A stretch of DNA of 64,000 bases from Actinomycetospora cinnamomea (GCF_003096675.1 NZ_QEKW01000006.1:124001-188000), one strand, 5' to 3'. Shown: positions 34,750 to 44,175, numbered from the stretch's first letter. Program-made: numbers and translations. Notes: generated by a model not told the origin, from the sequence alone.

Positions 34750-35760
34750 GTGTACGCGATCAGCATCCGCGAGCCCGGCGGCCCCGAGGTCCTCGAGTGG
34801 ACCGAGCACCCCGACCCCGAGCCCGGCCCGAACGAGGTCGTCGTCGACGTCGTCGCCTCGGCGGTGAACCGGGCCGACGTCCTGCAGCGCCAGGGCAACT
34901 ATCCGCCGCCGCCCGGCGCGTCGGAGATCCCGGGTCTGGAGTGCTCGGGACGGATCGCGGCGCTGGGCCCCGACGTCGAGGGGTGGTCGGTCGGCGACGA
35001 GGTGTGCGCGCTGCTCGCCGGCGGCGGCTACGCGGAGAAGGTCGCCGTGCCCGTGCCGCAGCTGCTGCCGGTGCCGCGGGGCGTCTCGTTGGTCGACGCG
35101 GGCGGTTTGCCCGAGGTCGCGTGCACCGTGTGGTCGAACCTCGCCATGACCGGGCACCTGCGCGCGGGAGAGACGCTCCTGGTCCACGGCGGGTCGGGCG
35201 GCATCGGGACGCACGCGATCCAGGTCGGCAAGGCCCTCGGCGCGCGCGTCCTGGCCACGGCCGGGTCGCCCGAGCGCCTGCAGACGTGCCTCGACCTCGG
35301 CGCCGACGTCGCCATCGACTACCACGACGACCTCCCGAGCGAGGTCGCGAGCGCCACCGACGACCGCGGCGTCGACGTCATCCTCGACAACATGGGCGCC
35401 TCCAACCTGAAGGCGAACCTGGCCTCGCTCGCCACCGGCGGCCGGCTGGTGATCATCGGGCTCATGGGCGGCGCGAAGACCGAGATCAACCTGGGAACGC
35501 TGCTGGCCCGGCGGCTCTCGGTCGGCGCCACGACCCTGCGCGGGCGCCCGGTCGAGGGCCCCGACGGCAAGGGCGCGATCGTCGCCAGCGTGCGTGAGGA
35601 GCTCTGGCCGCTCGTGGAGCAGGGCACCGTCCGACCCGTGATCCACGAGTACCTCCCGGCCGCCGAGGCCTCGCGCGCCCACGCGGCGCTCGACGAGGGC
35701 GGCGTCGTCGGCAAGCTCGTGCTCGTGGTGCGCGACGAGGACGGGGTGCTGAGCGCCTGA
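34750..35760 (+). CDS. NAD(P)H-quinone oxidoreductase (MDR family, PIG3-like)
   Basis: 336 residues. Zinc-free MDR enzyme with AVNRADVLQRQGNYPPPPGA, the cofactor loop VHGGSGGIGTHAIQVGKALG, and a C-terminal FAD-independent reductase pattern (HEYLPAAEASRAHAALDEGG). In M. tuberculosis a similar oxidoreductase (Rv3777) also sits beside the cysteine-desulfurase-like gene and bpa. TAGCGT lies eight bases before the GTG. Confidence 0.88.
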   Translation: MYAISIREPGGPEVLEWTEHPDPEPGPNEVVVDVVASAVNRADVLQRQGNYPPPPGASEIPGLECSGRIAALGPDVEGWSVGDEVCALLAGGGYAEKVAVPVPQLLPVPRGVSLVDAGGLPEVACTVWSNLAMTGHLRAGETLLVHGGSGGIGTHAIQVGKALGARVLATAGSPERLQTCLDLGADVAIDYHDDLPSEVASATDDRGVDVILDNMGASNLKANLASLATGGRLVIIGLMGGAKTEINLGTLLARRLSVGATTLRGRPVEGPDGKGAIVASVREELWPLVEQGTVRPVIHEYLPAAEASRAHAALDEGGVVGKLVLVVRDEDGVLSA

Positions 35761-35797
35761 CGGGGCGAGCGAGGGCCGCCCTGGCTGCGTGCCACAC

Positions 35798-35816
35798 AGC
35801 GAGGGTGACCCTCGCT
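35798..35816. terminator. Bidirectional hairpin terminator
   Basis: Perfect stem AGCGAGGG-TGA-CCCTCGCT between the convergent quinone oxidoreductase and desulfurase-like genes. No U-tract. Confidence 0.72.
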
Positions 35817-35832
35817 CCGTCGCGCCGGCGCC

Positions 35833-37050
35833 CTACAGCCGGGCGAGCGCGCTGACGAGCGTGTCGATCTCGGCGCGGGTGGTGTAGTGCGCGAGGCCCA
35901 CGCGCACGACACCGCCCACCTCGGCGCCGCCGAGGACCTCGAGGGCACCGGTGTCGCCGGTGTCGGTGACCACGCAGACGCCGTGCTCCGCGACCCGCTC
36001 GGCGACCTCCCGCGCGGTGCGGCCGGCGACGGTGAAGGCGACCACGGGAATCCGGCGGGGCGGGTCGCCGATGACCATGACCCCGGGCAGGAAGCGCAGC
36101 TCCGAGACGAGGTAGGCGGTGAGCTCGTCCTGGTGCGCGCGCACCGAGCTCATCGAGGTCAGCACGCGGTCGCGCCGCGGGCCCTCGGCGGTGTCGTCGA
36201 GGTCGGCCAGGTAGTCCACCGACGCGACGAGCCCCGCGAGCAGCGCCCACGGCGCGTCGCCGAGCTCGAGCCGCTCGGGCCCGCGCGCGGAGGAGTCGAG
36301 CGAGGCCGCGGGCAGGCGGTCGAGCAGGTCGGGGGTGCGGAACACCAGCGCGCCCACCGGCGGGCCGCCCCACGCCGCGGCCGAGAGGACCATGACGTCG
36401 GCGCCCATGGTCTCGAGGTCCAGCGGCAGGTACGGCGCCGCGGCGCTCGCGTCGACGACCATCAGCGGCTCGACGCCCGTGCTCCGGTGCGGCAGGGCGT
36501 GCACCTTGCGCGCGATGGCCGCGACCTCGGTGCGCACGCCGATCGCCGGGCACGCGGCGGTGACGGCGACGACGCGGGTGCGCTCGCCGAGGAGCTCGTC
36601 GAACTGCCAGCTGGGCAGCTCGCAGGTCTCCACGTCGATCTCGGCGGTGCGCAGCCGCCCGCCCGCCCGCTGCGCGGCGCGTTCCCACGGGGCGACGTTG
36701 GCGAGGTCGTCGAGGCGGGAGACGACCACCTCGTCGCCGAGGGCCCAGTCGGCGCTCAGGGCGTCGGCGAGCCGCTGGATCAGCGGCGCGGGGCCCGGGC
36801 CGAGGACGACGCCCTTGGGGTCGGCGCCCACGAGGTCGGCGATCGCCCGCCGCGCCGCCTCCACGATGGCGCCGCCGCGCTTGGACGCGGGGAAGACGCC
36901 GCCGGGGCGCGACACGGGCGCGCGCAGCGCCGAGGACACCGCGGTGGCCACCTGCTCGGGGATCTGCATCCCCGTGGGCCCGTCGAGGTGCGCCCAGCCG
37001 TCACCCAGCGCCGGCACGAGGCCGCGGACCCGGGCGACGTCGAACGACAC
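35833..37050 (-). CDS. Cysteine-desulfurase-like class V aminotransferase, Schiff-base lysine apparently missing
   Basis: 405 residues from GTG (VSFDVARVRGLVPALGDGWA). The fold matches the SufS/CsdA-like VC1184 subfamily; the PLP-ring aspartate is D200 in LMVVDASAAAPYLPL. Where active members have the lysine in SAYKFFGP or SAHKWYGP, this protein reads VLSAAAWGGPPVGAL, with alanine at about residue 226. It may therefore be a pseudoenzyme. Mycobacteria have a relative (Rv3778c) in the same place next to bpa. TACCCT lies eight bases before the start. Divergent from bpa. Confidence 0.85.
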   Translation of the reverse strand: MSFDVARVRGLVPALGDGWAHLDGPTGMQIPEQVATAVSSALRAPVSRPGGVFPASKRGGAIVEAARRAIADLVGADPKGVVLGPGPAPLIQRLADALSADWALGDEVVVSRLDDLANVAPWERAAQRAGGRLRTAEIDVETCELPSWQFDELLGERTRVVAVTAACPAIGVRTEVAAIARKVHALPHRSTGVEPLMVVDASAAAPYLPLDLETMGADVMVLSAAAWGGPPVGALVFRTPDLLDRLPAASLDSSARGPERLELGDAPWALLAGLVASVDYLADLDDTAEGPRRDRVLTSMSSVRAHQDELTAYLVSELRFLPGVMVIGDPPRRIPVVAFTVAGRTAREVAERVAEHGVCVVTDTGDTGALEVLGGAEVGGVVRVGLAHYTTRAEIDTLVSALARL

Positions 37051-37159
37051 GCTTTCGGAGGGTACGGAGCGGTACGACCGGCGGCGACGGTGGTCGGCGC
37101 GGCTGACGCCGCGGGGCGCCGGGCGGGCACCGCTCGCCGACGGGTGGAGGATGGAGGGC

Positions 37160-37741
37160 ATGAGCGAGGCACCCGGCGACCGCCCCACATCCTCGACAGG
37201 CCCCACGTCCGGCGACCAGGTGATGGTGGTGGGCCCGGACGGCCAGCCGGTGGGGACCGTGCGCGTCCCGAGCGGGGAGGCCCGCGGGGACGACGAGGGC
37301 GCGGAGGGCGCCGACGCGCAGCGTGAGGACCTCTCGGACGCGGTCGAGGAACCGGCCAAGGTCATGCGCATCGGCATGATGATCAAGCAGCTGCTCGAGG
37401 AGGTCCGGGCCACCGACCTCGACGACGCCAGCCGCGGCCGCCTGCGCGAGATCCACGCCTCGTCGCTGCGCGAGCTCGAGACGGCGCTGGCCCCCGAGCT
37501 GCGCGAGGAGCTCGGCCGGCTGGTCGAGCCGTTCGCCACCGAGGAGCCGCCGTCGGCGGGCGAGCTGCGGATCGCGCAGGCCCAGCTCGTCGGCTGGCTC
37601 GAGGGCCTGTTCCACGGCATCCAGACCGCGCTGGTGGCCCAGCAGATGGCCGCCCGCGTCCAGCTCGAGCAGATGCGGCGCGGCCTGCCCAGCGGCTCGT
37701 CGGGCACCCCCGGCGGCGGCACGACGGGGCAGTACCTCTGA
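37160..37741 (+). CDS. bpa: Bacterial proteasome activator Bpa/PafE
   Basis: 193 residues. After an acidic disordered start, VMRIGMMIKQLLEEVRATDL, LREIHASSLRELETALAPEL and AQAQLVGWLEGLFHGIQTAL are the helical bundle of the DUF2587/Bpa family. The C-terminus ends in GQYL, the motif that docks into the 20S proteasome and opens its gate. Bpa forms a ring that feeds unfolded proteins to the proteasome without ATP. ATG at 37151 is an alternative start; GGAGG spacing favours 37160. The proteasome genes are outside the window. Confidence 0.95.
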   Translation: MSEAPGDRPTSSTGPTSGDQVMVVGPDGQPVGTVRVPSGEARGDDEGAEGADAQREDLSDAVEEPAKVMRIGMMIKQLLEEVRATDLDDASRGRLREIHASSLRELETALAPELREELGRLVEPFATEEPPSAGELRIAQAQLVGWLEGLFHGIQTALVAQQMAARVQLEQMRRGLPSGSSGTPGGGTTGQYL

Positions 37742-37803
37742 GGCACGACCCGGCGGCCGTGGGGCGCGGGAACCCACCCCCCGCGCAGGTACGCTCACGC
37801 GAC

Positions 37804-38757
37804 GTGGCCGTCCCCGCACTCGCGCGTTCGGACGCCGACGAGCCGGCGCCCGAGGATTCCGCGCCGTCCCCGCGCAGCTGGGGGCGCGCGTTCGGCGACA
37901 TCCGGCAGGCCGTCGCGCAGCGCGAGCTGTGGGGTCATCTCGGCTGGCAGGACATCAAGCAGCGCTACCGCCGATCGGTGATCGGCCCGCTGTGGATCAC
38001 CATCAGCATGGCCGTGACGGCCGCGGCGCTCGGCGGGCTGTACTCCCAGCTCTTCGGCCAGCCCATCGGCACGTTCATGCCGTACGTGACCGTCGGCTTC
38101 ATGATCTGGTACTTCATCAGCGCCTGCGTGCTGGAGGGCACCGAGACCTTCATCGCCAACGAGGGCCTCATCCGCTTCCTGCCGGCCCCGCTGATGATCT
38201 ACGTCTTCCGCACGGTGTGGCGCCAGATCCTGTTCTTCGCGCACAACGTCGTGGTCTACGTCGTCGTGCTCGCGATCTTCTTCACCCAGCTCGACGAGCC
38301 CTACCGCATGGTCAACGTCGTGCCGGGCACCGAGGACCTGCCCGGCCTGCTGCACCCGGGCCTGAGCTGGTGGGCGCTGCTCGCGATCCCCGCGTTCGTC
38401 CTCATCGTCGTCAACGGCCTGTGGGTGACCCTGCTGTTCGGGATCATCTCGGCGCGCTTCCGCGACATCCCGCCGGTGGTCGGCAGCTTCATGCAGCTGT
38501 TCTTCACGATGACGCCGATCATCTGGACCACCGACCTGCTGCGCGGCGGCGAGCCCGGCAGCATCAAGGCCATCATCGAGCAGCTGGCCAAGCTGAACCC
38601 CTTCTACCACTTCATCGAGATCTTCCGAGCGCCCCTGGTGGGCCAGGCGCAGAGCTGGACGCACTGGGCCGTCGCCGGCGGCATCACCCTCGTCGGGTGG
38701 ACGCTGGCGCTGGTGGCCCTGCGCAACTACCGCTCCCGCGTCGCGTACTGGGTGTGA
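37804..38757 (+). CDS. wzm: Galactan ABC exporter permease Wzm
   Basis: 317 residues. N-terminal cytosolic part, then an ABC-2 type permease: QELWGHLGWQDIKQRYRRS-like entry (ELWGHLGWQDIKQRYRRSVI), GPLWITISMAVTAAALGGLY, and further helices (VNGLWVTLLFGIISARFRDI, LFFTMTPIIWTTDLL). Partner of the ATPase encoded 21 bases downstream. Together they flip lipid-linked galactan across the membrane, as Rv3783/Rv3781 do. GTG start, with TACGCT eight bases upstream (37790-37795), so probably leaderless. Confidence 0.93.
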   Translation: MAVPALARSDADEPAPEDSAPSPRSWGRAFGDIRQAVAQRELWGHLGWQDIKQRYRRSVIGPLWITISMAVTAAALGGLYSQLFGQPIGTFMPYVTVGFMIWYFISACVLEGTETFIANEGLIRFLPAPLMIYVFRTVWRQILFFAHNVVVYVVVLAIFFTQLDEPYRMVNVVPGTEDLPGLLHPGLSWWALLAIPAFVLIVVNGLWVTLLFGIISARFRDIPPVVGSFMQLFFTMTPIIWTTDLLRGGEPGSIKAIIEQLAKLNPFYHFIEIFRAPLVGQAQSWTHWAVAGGITLVGWTLALVALRNYRSRVAYWV

Positions 38758-38778
38758 GCCACCCACGAGAGAGAACTG

Positions 38779-39615
38779 ATGGTCGGCATCGAGGTCCGCG
38801 GGGCCAGCGTCGAGTTCCCGATCTTCGACGCGAAGAACAGGTCGCTCAAGAAGTCCGTCCTCGGGCGGGCGGGCGGCCGGATCAGCGCGCAGAAGGTGCC
38901 CGTCGTGGAGGCGCTGCGCGACGTCGACCTGACCCTGCGCCAGGGCGACCGCGTCGGGCTCGTCGGGCACAACGGCGCGGGCAAGTCGACCCTGCTGCGC
39001 CTGCTCGCCGGCATCTACGAGCCCACCCGCGGGCACGCGAGCATCCGCGGCCGCGTCGCGCCCGTGTTCGACCTCGCGGTCGGCATGGACCCCGAGATCT
39101 CCGGCCTGGAGAACATCCTCATCCGCGGTCTGTTCCTCGGCATGACCCGCCGCGAGATGGAACGCCGGGTGAACGACATCGCCGAGTTCACCGAGCTCGG
39201 CGACTACCTCGACATGCCCCTGCGCACCTACTCGACGGGCATGCGCGTGCGGCTCGCGCTGGGCGTCGTCACGTCGATCGACCCCGAGATCCTCATCCTC
39301 GACGAGGGCATCGGCGCGGTGGACTCGGCGTTCCTGGAGAAGGCGCGCGACCGCCTGCGGGATCTCGTCGGCCGCTCCGGGATGCTCGTGTTCGCCTCGC
39401 ACTCCGACGAGTTCCTCGTGGAGCTGTGCGACACCGCGATCTGGATGGACGGCGGCGTCATCCGCGAGCAGGGCCCACTGCGCGACGTCGTGAGCCACTA
39501 CAAGGGCCGCGACATCTTCGAGGGTCTGAGCCCGGAGACGCTGCGGCGGCTCGAGGGCGCCGGGTCGAACGGGTCGGGCGGGTCGGTCGGGTCGGTCGGC
39601 GAGGCCGGCGGATGA
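38779..39615 (+). CDS. wzt: Galactan ABC exporter ATPase Wzt
   Basis: 278 residues. Walker A GHNGAGKST, signature YSTGMRVRLALG, Walker B ILILDEGIGAVD and the switch histidine in VFASHSDEFL are all present. The N-terminal stretch VEFPIFDAKNRSLKKSVLGR is typical of polysaccharide-export ATPases. No C-terminal carbohydrate-binding domain follows, only a Gly/Ser/Val tail coded by GGGTCGGTC-type repeats (about 39567-39599). The stop overlaps the glfT1 ATG (ATGA). Confidence 0.95.
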   Translation: MVGIEVRGASVEFPIFDAKNRSLKKSVLGRAGGRISAQKVPVVEALRDVDLTLRQGDRVGLVGHNGAGKSTLLRLLAGIYEPTRGHASIRGRVAPVFDLAVGMDPEISGLENILIRGLFLGMTRREMERRVNDIAEFTELGDYLDMPLRTYSTGMRVRLALGVVTSIDPEILILDEGIGAVDSAFLEKARDRLRDLVGRSGMLVFASHSDEFLVELCDTAIWMDGGVIREQGPLRDVVSHYKGRDIFEGLSPETLRRLEGAGSNGSGGSVGSVGEAGG

Positions 39616-40523
39616 CCGAGGCGGAGACCGTCACGGCGGTCGTCGTCACCCGGCACCGCGCGGACCTGCTGGTCGACGGGCTCGCGGTGATCGCGAAGCA
39701 GACGCGCCGGCCCGACCACCTCGTGGTCGTCGACAACGGGCCGGACCCCGCGACGCGCGAGGTCGTCGAGAACTGCGGGCTGCCCGCGACCTACCTGCCC
39801 TCGCACCACAACCTCGGCGGCGCCGGGGGCTACGCGCTGGGCATGCTCACCGCGCTCGCCCGCGGCACCGACTGGCTGTGGCTCGCCGACGACGACGGCC
39901 GGCCCGCCGACGAGCACGTCCTGGCCACGCTGCTCGACGTCGCGCGCCGGCGGGGTCTCGCCGAGGTGTCCCCGGTGATCGCCGACCTCGCCGACCCCGA
40001 GCGCCTCGCGTTCCCGCTGCGCCAGGGCCTGCGGTGGACGCGCCGGCGCTCCGAGCTGGCCGAGTACGCGGAGCGCACCGGCGGCGAGCTGATGCCGGGC
40101 ATCGCGCACCTGTTCAACGGCGCGTTGTTCCGCGCGACCACGCTCGACGTGGTCGGCGTGCCGGATCTGCGGCTGTTCGTCCGCGGCGACGAGGTGGAGC
40201 TGCACCGCCGGCTCGCGCGCTCCGGGCTGCCCTACGGCACGTGCCTGACCACCGCGTACGTGCACCCCGACGGGTCGGCGGAGTTCCGGCCGATGCTCGG
40301 CGGGCGGCTGCACGCCCAGGACCCGGGCGACGACACCAAGCGCTACTACACCTACCGCAACCGCGGCTACCTGCTGGCCCAGCCCGGCCTGCGTCGCTTC
40401 GGGGCGATCGAGCACCTGCGTTTCGCCTGGTACTTCCTGGTCTCGCGCCGCGACCCGAAGGCCCTGCGGGAGTGGCTGTCGCTGGTGCGTCTCGGCCGCC
40501 GCGAGCGCTTCCACCGACGGTGA
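39612..40523 (+). CDS. glfT1: Galactofuranosyltransferase GlfT1
   Basis: 303 residues, GT2 family. TAVVVTRHRADLLVDGLAVI, LPSHHNLGGAGGYALGM and the metal-binding triad LADDDGRPAD (D93-D95) are visible, as is FVRGDEVELHRRLARSG in the acceptor side. GlfT1 adds the first galactofuranose units to the rhamnosyl-GlcNAc-PP-decaprenyl linker at the inner membrane face. Translationally coupled to wzt. Followed by emb with 71 bases between. Confidence 0.93.
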   Translation: MTEAETVTAVVVTRHRADLLVDGLAVIAKQTRRPDHLVVVDNGPDPATREVVENCGLPATYLPSHHNLGGAGGYALGMLTALARGTDWLWLADDDGRPADEHVLATLLDVARRRGLAEVSPVIADLADPERLAFPLRQGLRWTRRRSELAEYAERTGGELMPGIAHLFNGALFRATTLDVVGVPDLRLFVRGDEVELHRRLARSGLPYGTCLTTAYVHPDGSAEFRPMLGGRLHAQDPGDDTKRYYTYRNRGYLLAQPGLRRFGAIEHLRFAWYFLVSRRDPKALREWLSLVRLGRRERFHRR

Positions 40524-40594
40524 GCGGTGCGACCGGGGTCACCCGAACCGGGACACCTCACGGGGCGCTCCGGCACCCGGACTAGCCTCGCAGC

Positions 40595-43500
40595 GTGCTG
40601 ACCTCGGAACAGACCGTCAGCCCGCCGCGCCCGGGTAGCGACATCTCCGAGACCCCCGAGGCGGGGCGTCCCACCCGTGGACCGCGGTGGCTGCGCCTGC
40701 TCGCGGTCGGGCTGGGTCTGCTGGGCACCGTGCTCGCGGTGCTCTTCCCGTTCCTGCCCGTCGTACAGGACACCGCGACGATCACCTGGCCGAGCGCGAC
40801 CACGGGCACCCGTCCGGTCGACGCCCCGCTGGTGGCCTACCGGCCCGAGACCATGAGCATCACGGTGCCGTGCCGGGCGGTGCAGGACCTCGACGCCCGC
40901 ACCGGCCCCGCGGCCACCGTGGTCTCGACCTACCCGCCGCTGTCGCCGGACGGGCCCCAGGTCGGCATGCGCCTGAGCGTGGAGAACGGCCAGCTCGTGC
41001 TGAACGACCGCGGGCAGCAGATGGCAACGGCCCCGGTGCCGGCGGGCGACTGCACGGTGCGGGTGACCTCGGACGCGGGCTCGACGCTCATCGACCTCGG
41101 CATCGGGCAGGAGATCCGCCTGCCGTTCGACGCCCGCCCGCAGGTCGTCGGCATCTACTCCGATCTCGACGACAGCCGCGACGACGTGTCCGGCGTCGCG
41201 GTGTCGATCACGCCGGACACCCGCTTCGAGACCTCGCCGACCGCGCTGAAGTACCTCGCCGGCGTCCTCGCCGTGCTCGCGACGGCGGGCGGGGTGTGGG
41301 CGCTGCACGCCCTCGACGTGCGCGCCGGGCGCCGCGCGCCGCGCCTGGCACCGAAGGGCTGGTGGTGGCCGACCGGGCGGGACGTGGTCGTCACCGCCGT
41401 GCTCGGCATCTGGGCGGTGATCGGCAGCCAGACCTCCGACGACGGCTACATCCTCGGCATCGCGCGGGCCCGCGAGTCGGCCGGCTACATCGGCAACTAC
41501 TACCGCTGGTTCAACGTCCCCGAGGCGCCGTTCGGCTGGTTCTACGAGCTCTACGCGCTGTGGATCCGCGTCGACGACTCGGTGCTCTGGCTGCGCGTGC
41601 CGTCGTTGCTCATGGGCATCGTGTCCTGGCTGCTCATCAGCCGGGAGATGCTGCCGCGGCTGGGCCAGCAGGTCCGGCGGTCGAAGGCGGCGGCCTGGGC
41701 CGCCGCCATGGTGTTCCTCGCGTTCTGGCTGCCCTACAACAACGGGTTGCGCCCCGAGCCGGTCGTGGTCATCTCCGCGCTGCTGGCGTTCTGCGCGGTC
41801 GAGCGCGGGGTGGCGACGCGGCGGCTGGCCCCGGTCGCGCTGGGCCTGCTCGCCGCCGCGTTCGCGGTCGCCGCGACGCCCACCGGCTTCATCGCCGTCG
41901 CCCCGTTCCTCGCCGCCGCCCGGCCCCTGTGGAAGCTGGTCTCCGAGCGCGTGCGCTTCGGCGGATGGCTGCCCGTGATGGCGCCGGTGTTCGCCTCCGG
42001 GCTGCTCGTGCTCGTGGTCATCTACGCCGACCAGACCTGGGCGGCGGTGTGGGAGGCCACGCGGCTGCGCACGCTGATGGGCCCGAACTGGAGCTGGTTC
42101 CAGGAGGTCGTGCGCTACCAGTCGCTGTTCGGGACGGCGGCCGACGGCTCGCTCGCGCGGCGCTTCCCGGTGCTGCTGCTGATGCTCGGCATCGCGGTGT
42201 GCATCGTCGTGCTGCTGCGCCGTGACAAGATCACCGGTGCCGCGCTCGGACCGTCGCAGCGCCTCATCGGGTCGTCGGTCGTCGCGTTCGCCGTGCTCGC
42301 GCTGACGCCCACCAAGTGGACCCACCACTTCGGCGCCTTCGCCGCCCTCGGCGCCGGCATGGCCGCGCTGACGGCGCTGGCGACGTCGAGCGACGTCCTG
42401 CGCTCGCGCCGCAACCGCCTGCTCTTCCTCGCGGCGCTGTTCGTCGTCCTGGCGCTCGCGTTCACCGGGCCGAACACCTGGTGGTACACGAGCAACTGGG
42501 GCGTGCCGTTCAACGCCGGCCCCCCGTTCTGGACCGGCTGGCCGTTCGGGATCGAGCCCTGGCCGGTGTACTCCCTGTGCCTCGTGGTCGCGGTGATCCT
42601 GCTGATCCTGGCCGGGATCGAGCACATCCGCGGGGTGCCGCGCCCGGAGCCGACCGGGGAGGACGACGGGCCGCCCTCGGCCGCCTCCACGGCCGTCGGT
42701 GCGGTGCTCGCGCCACCGCGCAAGGCGCTGGGGAAACTCCGGCGGACCCGCGGCGGGTCGACCGTGGAGCGCCGGGCCCGCGCGCTGCGCATCGGGTCGG
42801 CCCCCATCGCGCTGGTCTGCGCCGCGCTCCTGGTGTTCGAGATGTGGTCGATGACCGAGGGCATCGAGGCACAGGAGGGCAGCTTCTCCCTCGGCGGCGA
42901 CGTCCTCGAGCACCCCTTCGGCGGCAGCTGCGGGCTCGCCGACGCGGTCCGCGTCGAGGGGTCCACGCTCGCCGGCGTCCTGGAGACCGCGCCGCCGCCC
43001 ACCGGCCTGGCGCCGTCCGCGCCCGGCGTACTGCCGAGCGTGGCGCCGCCGACCCCGACGACCTCGCCGACCGGCGGCTCGGGCGGCGCGGGTGACTCCG
43101 ACGCGACGGCCACCGACGGCGGCGGGACCACGACCACGACCCCGCCGAGCACCACCACCACCTCGCCGGGCGCCTCGGCGACCCCGAGTCCCGCGCCGCT
43201 GCCGTCGGGCACCGTGCCCGCGTCGGCCCCCGAGGCCCAGCTCGTCGACCCGCAGCCCGCGAACACCGGGTTCTCCGCGGCCGGCGCCGAGCCGCCCGTC
43301 GGCGGCGGCACCGGCGTGTCGGGCTTCGAGTACTCGCTGCGCAACGGGCTCGCCGACCAGGCGCTGGGGTCCTACGACGCCGAGGGCACGGGCACCGGGG
43401 TGCTGCGCACCGACTGGTACCGGCTCGACGACGAGCTGCGCAGCGGCGAGACCCCGCTGGTCCTCAGCGTCGCCGGGCGCCTCAACGGCGGGAACTTCCT

Positions 43501-44134
43501 GACCATCCAGTACGCCGACCGCCTGCCCGACGGCCGGGTGCGGATCCTCGGGCAGGACCCGATCGACGACGGGGCGTTCGGCGAACCGCCGTGGCGCGAG
43601 ATCCGGCTCAACCTCGCGGGCGGGCTGGGCGCGCAGGCCGACGAGGTGCGCCTCATCGCCCAGGATCGCGCGCTCGGGCCCGACGGGTGGCTCGCGATCG
43701 CCCCGATGCGGGGGCCCCAGCTCGTGCCGCTGACCGAGATCCTGGGCCCGGCGTACCCGGGCTACCTGGAGTGGCCCGTGCAGTTCGCGAGCCCGTGCCT
43801 GCGCCCGTTCGACGTGAACGACGGGATCGCCGAGGTGGCCCGCTACCGCCTGATCGCCGACGCGAGCCAGCTGCGTCCGGGCGGCATCAACTGGTCGCAG
43901 GCGAGCGCCGGCGGGCCCCAGGGGTGGATCGACGTCCTCGAGCGGCGCAGCGAGCTGCCGACCTACCTCGAGGGCCAGCCGTGGCGCGACTGGGGCGTCG
44001 TCCAGCGTCTCGACCCCTACACGCCCGACTCCGCCTCGCCGACCGTCGTCCGCGGCGAGCGCGAGGTCTGGGGCACCTACACCCCGGGCCCCATCGGTGA
44101 CCCGCCGCCCGGGACGCCGTCGCCGGAGCGCTGA
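40595..44134 (+). CDS. Emb-type arabinosyltransferase 1 (with Pro/Thr/Ser-rich insert)
   Basis: 1179 residues, GT-C membrane enzyme using decaprenyl-phospho-arabinose to build arabinan outside the membrane. The catalytic aspartate pair is D282-D283 in GSQTSDDGYILGIARARES, followed by GNYYRWFNVPEAPFGWFYEL, very like mycobacterial EmbB/EmbC. About 13 helices follow, then the periplasmic carbohydrate-binding C-terminal part. Residues about 800-880 are an unusual low-complexity insert (PTPTTSPTGG, TTTTTPPSTTTTSPG). TAGCCT lies six bases before the GTG (40583-40588), so probably leaderless. EmbA/B/C identity cannot be settled by eye. Confidence 0.95.
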   Translation: MLTSEQTVSPPRPGSDISETPEAGRPTRGPRWLRLLAVGLGLLGTVLAVLFPFLPVVQDTATITWPSATTGTRPVDAPLVAYRPETMSITVPCRAVQDLDARTGPAATVVSTYPPLSPDGPQVGMRLSVENGQLVLNDRGQQMATAPVPAGDCTVRVTSDAGSTLIDLGIGQEIRLPFDARPQVVGIYSDLDDSRDDVSGVAVSITPDTRFETSPTALKYLAGVLAVLATAGGVWALHALDVRAGRRAPRLAPKGWWWPTGRDVVVTAVLGIWAVIGSQTSDDGYILGIARARESAGYIGNYYRWFNVPEAPFGWFYELYALWIRVDDSVLWLRVPSLLMGIVSWLLISREMLPRLGQQVRRSKAAAWAAAMVFLAFWLPYNNGLRPEPVVVISALLAFCAVERGVATRRLAPVALGLLAAAFAVAATPTGFIAVAPFLAAARPLWKLVSERVRFGGWLPVMAPVFASGLLVLVVIYADQTWAAVWEATRLRTLMGPNWSWFQEVVRYQSLFGTAADGSLARRFPVLLLMLGIAVCIVVLLRRDKITGAALGPSQRLIGSSVVAFAVLALTPTKWTHHFGAFAALGAGMAALTALATSSDVLRSRRNRLLFLAALFVVLALAFTGPNTWWYTSNWGVPFNAGPPFWTGWPFGIEPWPVYSLCLVVAVILLILAGIEHIRGVPRPEPTGEDDGPPSAASTAVGAVLAPPRKALGKLRRTRGGSTVERRARALRIGSAPIALVCAALLVFEMWSMTEGIEAQEGSFSLGGDVLEHPFGGSCGLADAVRVEGSTLAGVLETAPPPTGLAPSAPGVLPSVAPPTPTTSPTGGSGGAGDSDATATDGGGTTTTTPPSTTTTSPGASATPSPAPLPSGTVPASAPEAQLVDPQPANTGFSAAGAEPPVGGGTGVSGFEYSLRNGLADQALGSYDAEGTGTGVLRTDWYRLDDELRSGETPLVLSVAGRLNGGNFLTIQYADRLPDGRVRILGQDPIDDGAFGEPPWREIRLNLAGGLGAQADEVRLIAQDRALGPDGWLAIAPMRGPQLVPLTEILGPAYPGYLEWPVQFASPCLRPFDVNDGIAEVARYRLIADASQLRPGGINWSQASAGGPQGWIDVLERRSELPTYLEGQPWRDWGVVQRLDPYTPDSASPTVVRGEREVWGTYTPGPIGDPPPGTPSPER

Positions 44135-44142
44135 CGTCCGGG

Positions 44143-44175
44143 GTGTCGAGGCCCGGGGTGTCGAGGCCCGGGGTG
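44143..44175. repeat. Short direct repeat after emb 1
   Basis: GTGTCGAGGCCCGGG occurs twice in tandem. It lies between the emb stop and two hairpins. Confidence 0.7.

Noticed and set aside
39567-39599. GGGTCGGTC repeats at the end of wzt as a regulatory element
   Set aside because: They lie inside the coding region and simply encode the Gly/Ser/Val tail.
40367-42913. 848-residue frame on the minus strand
   Set aside because: Antisense to glfT1 and emb 1; Arg/His/Glu/Gln-rich shadow.
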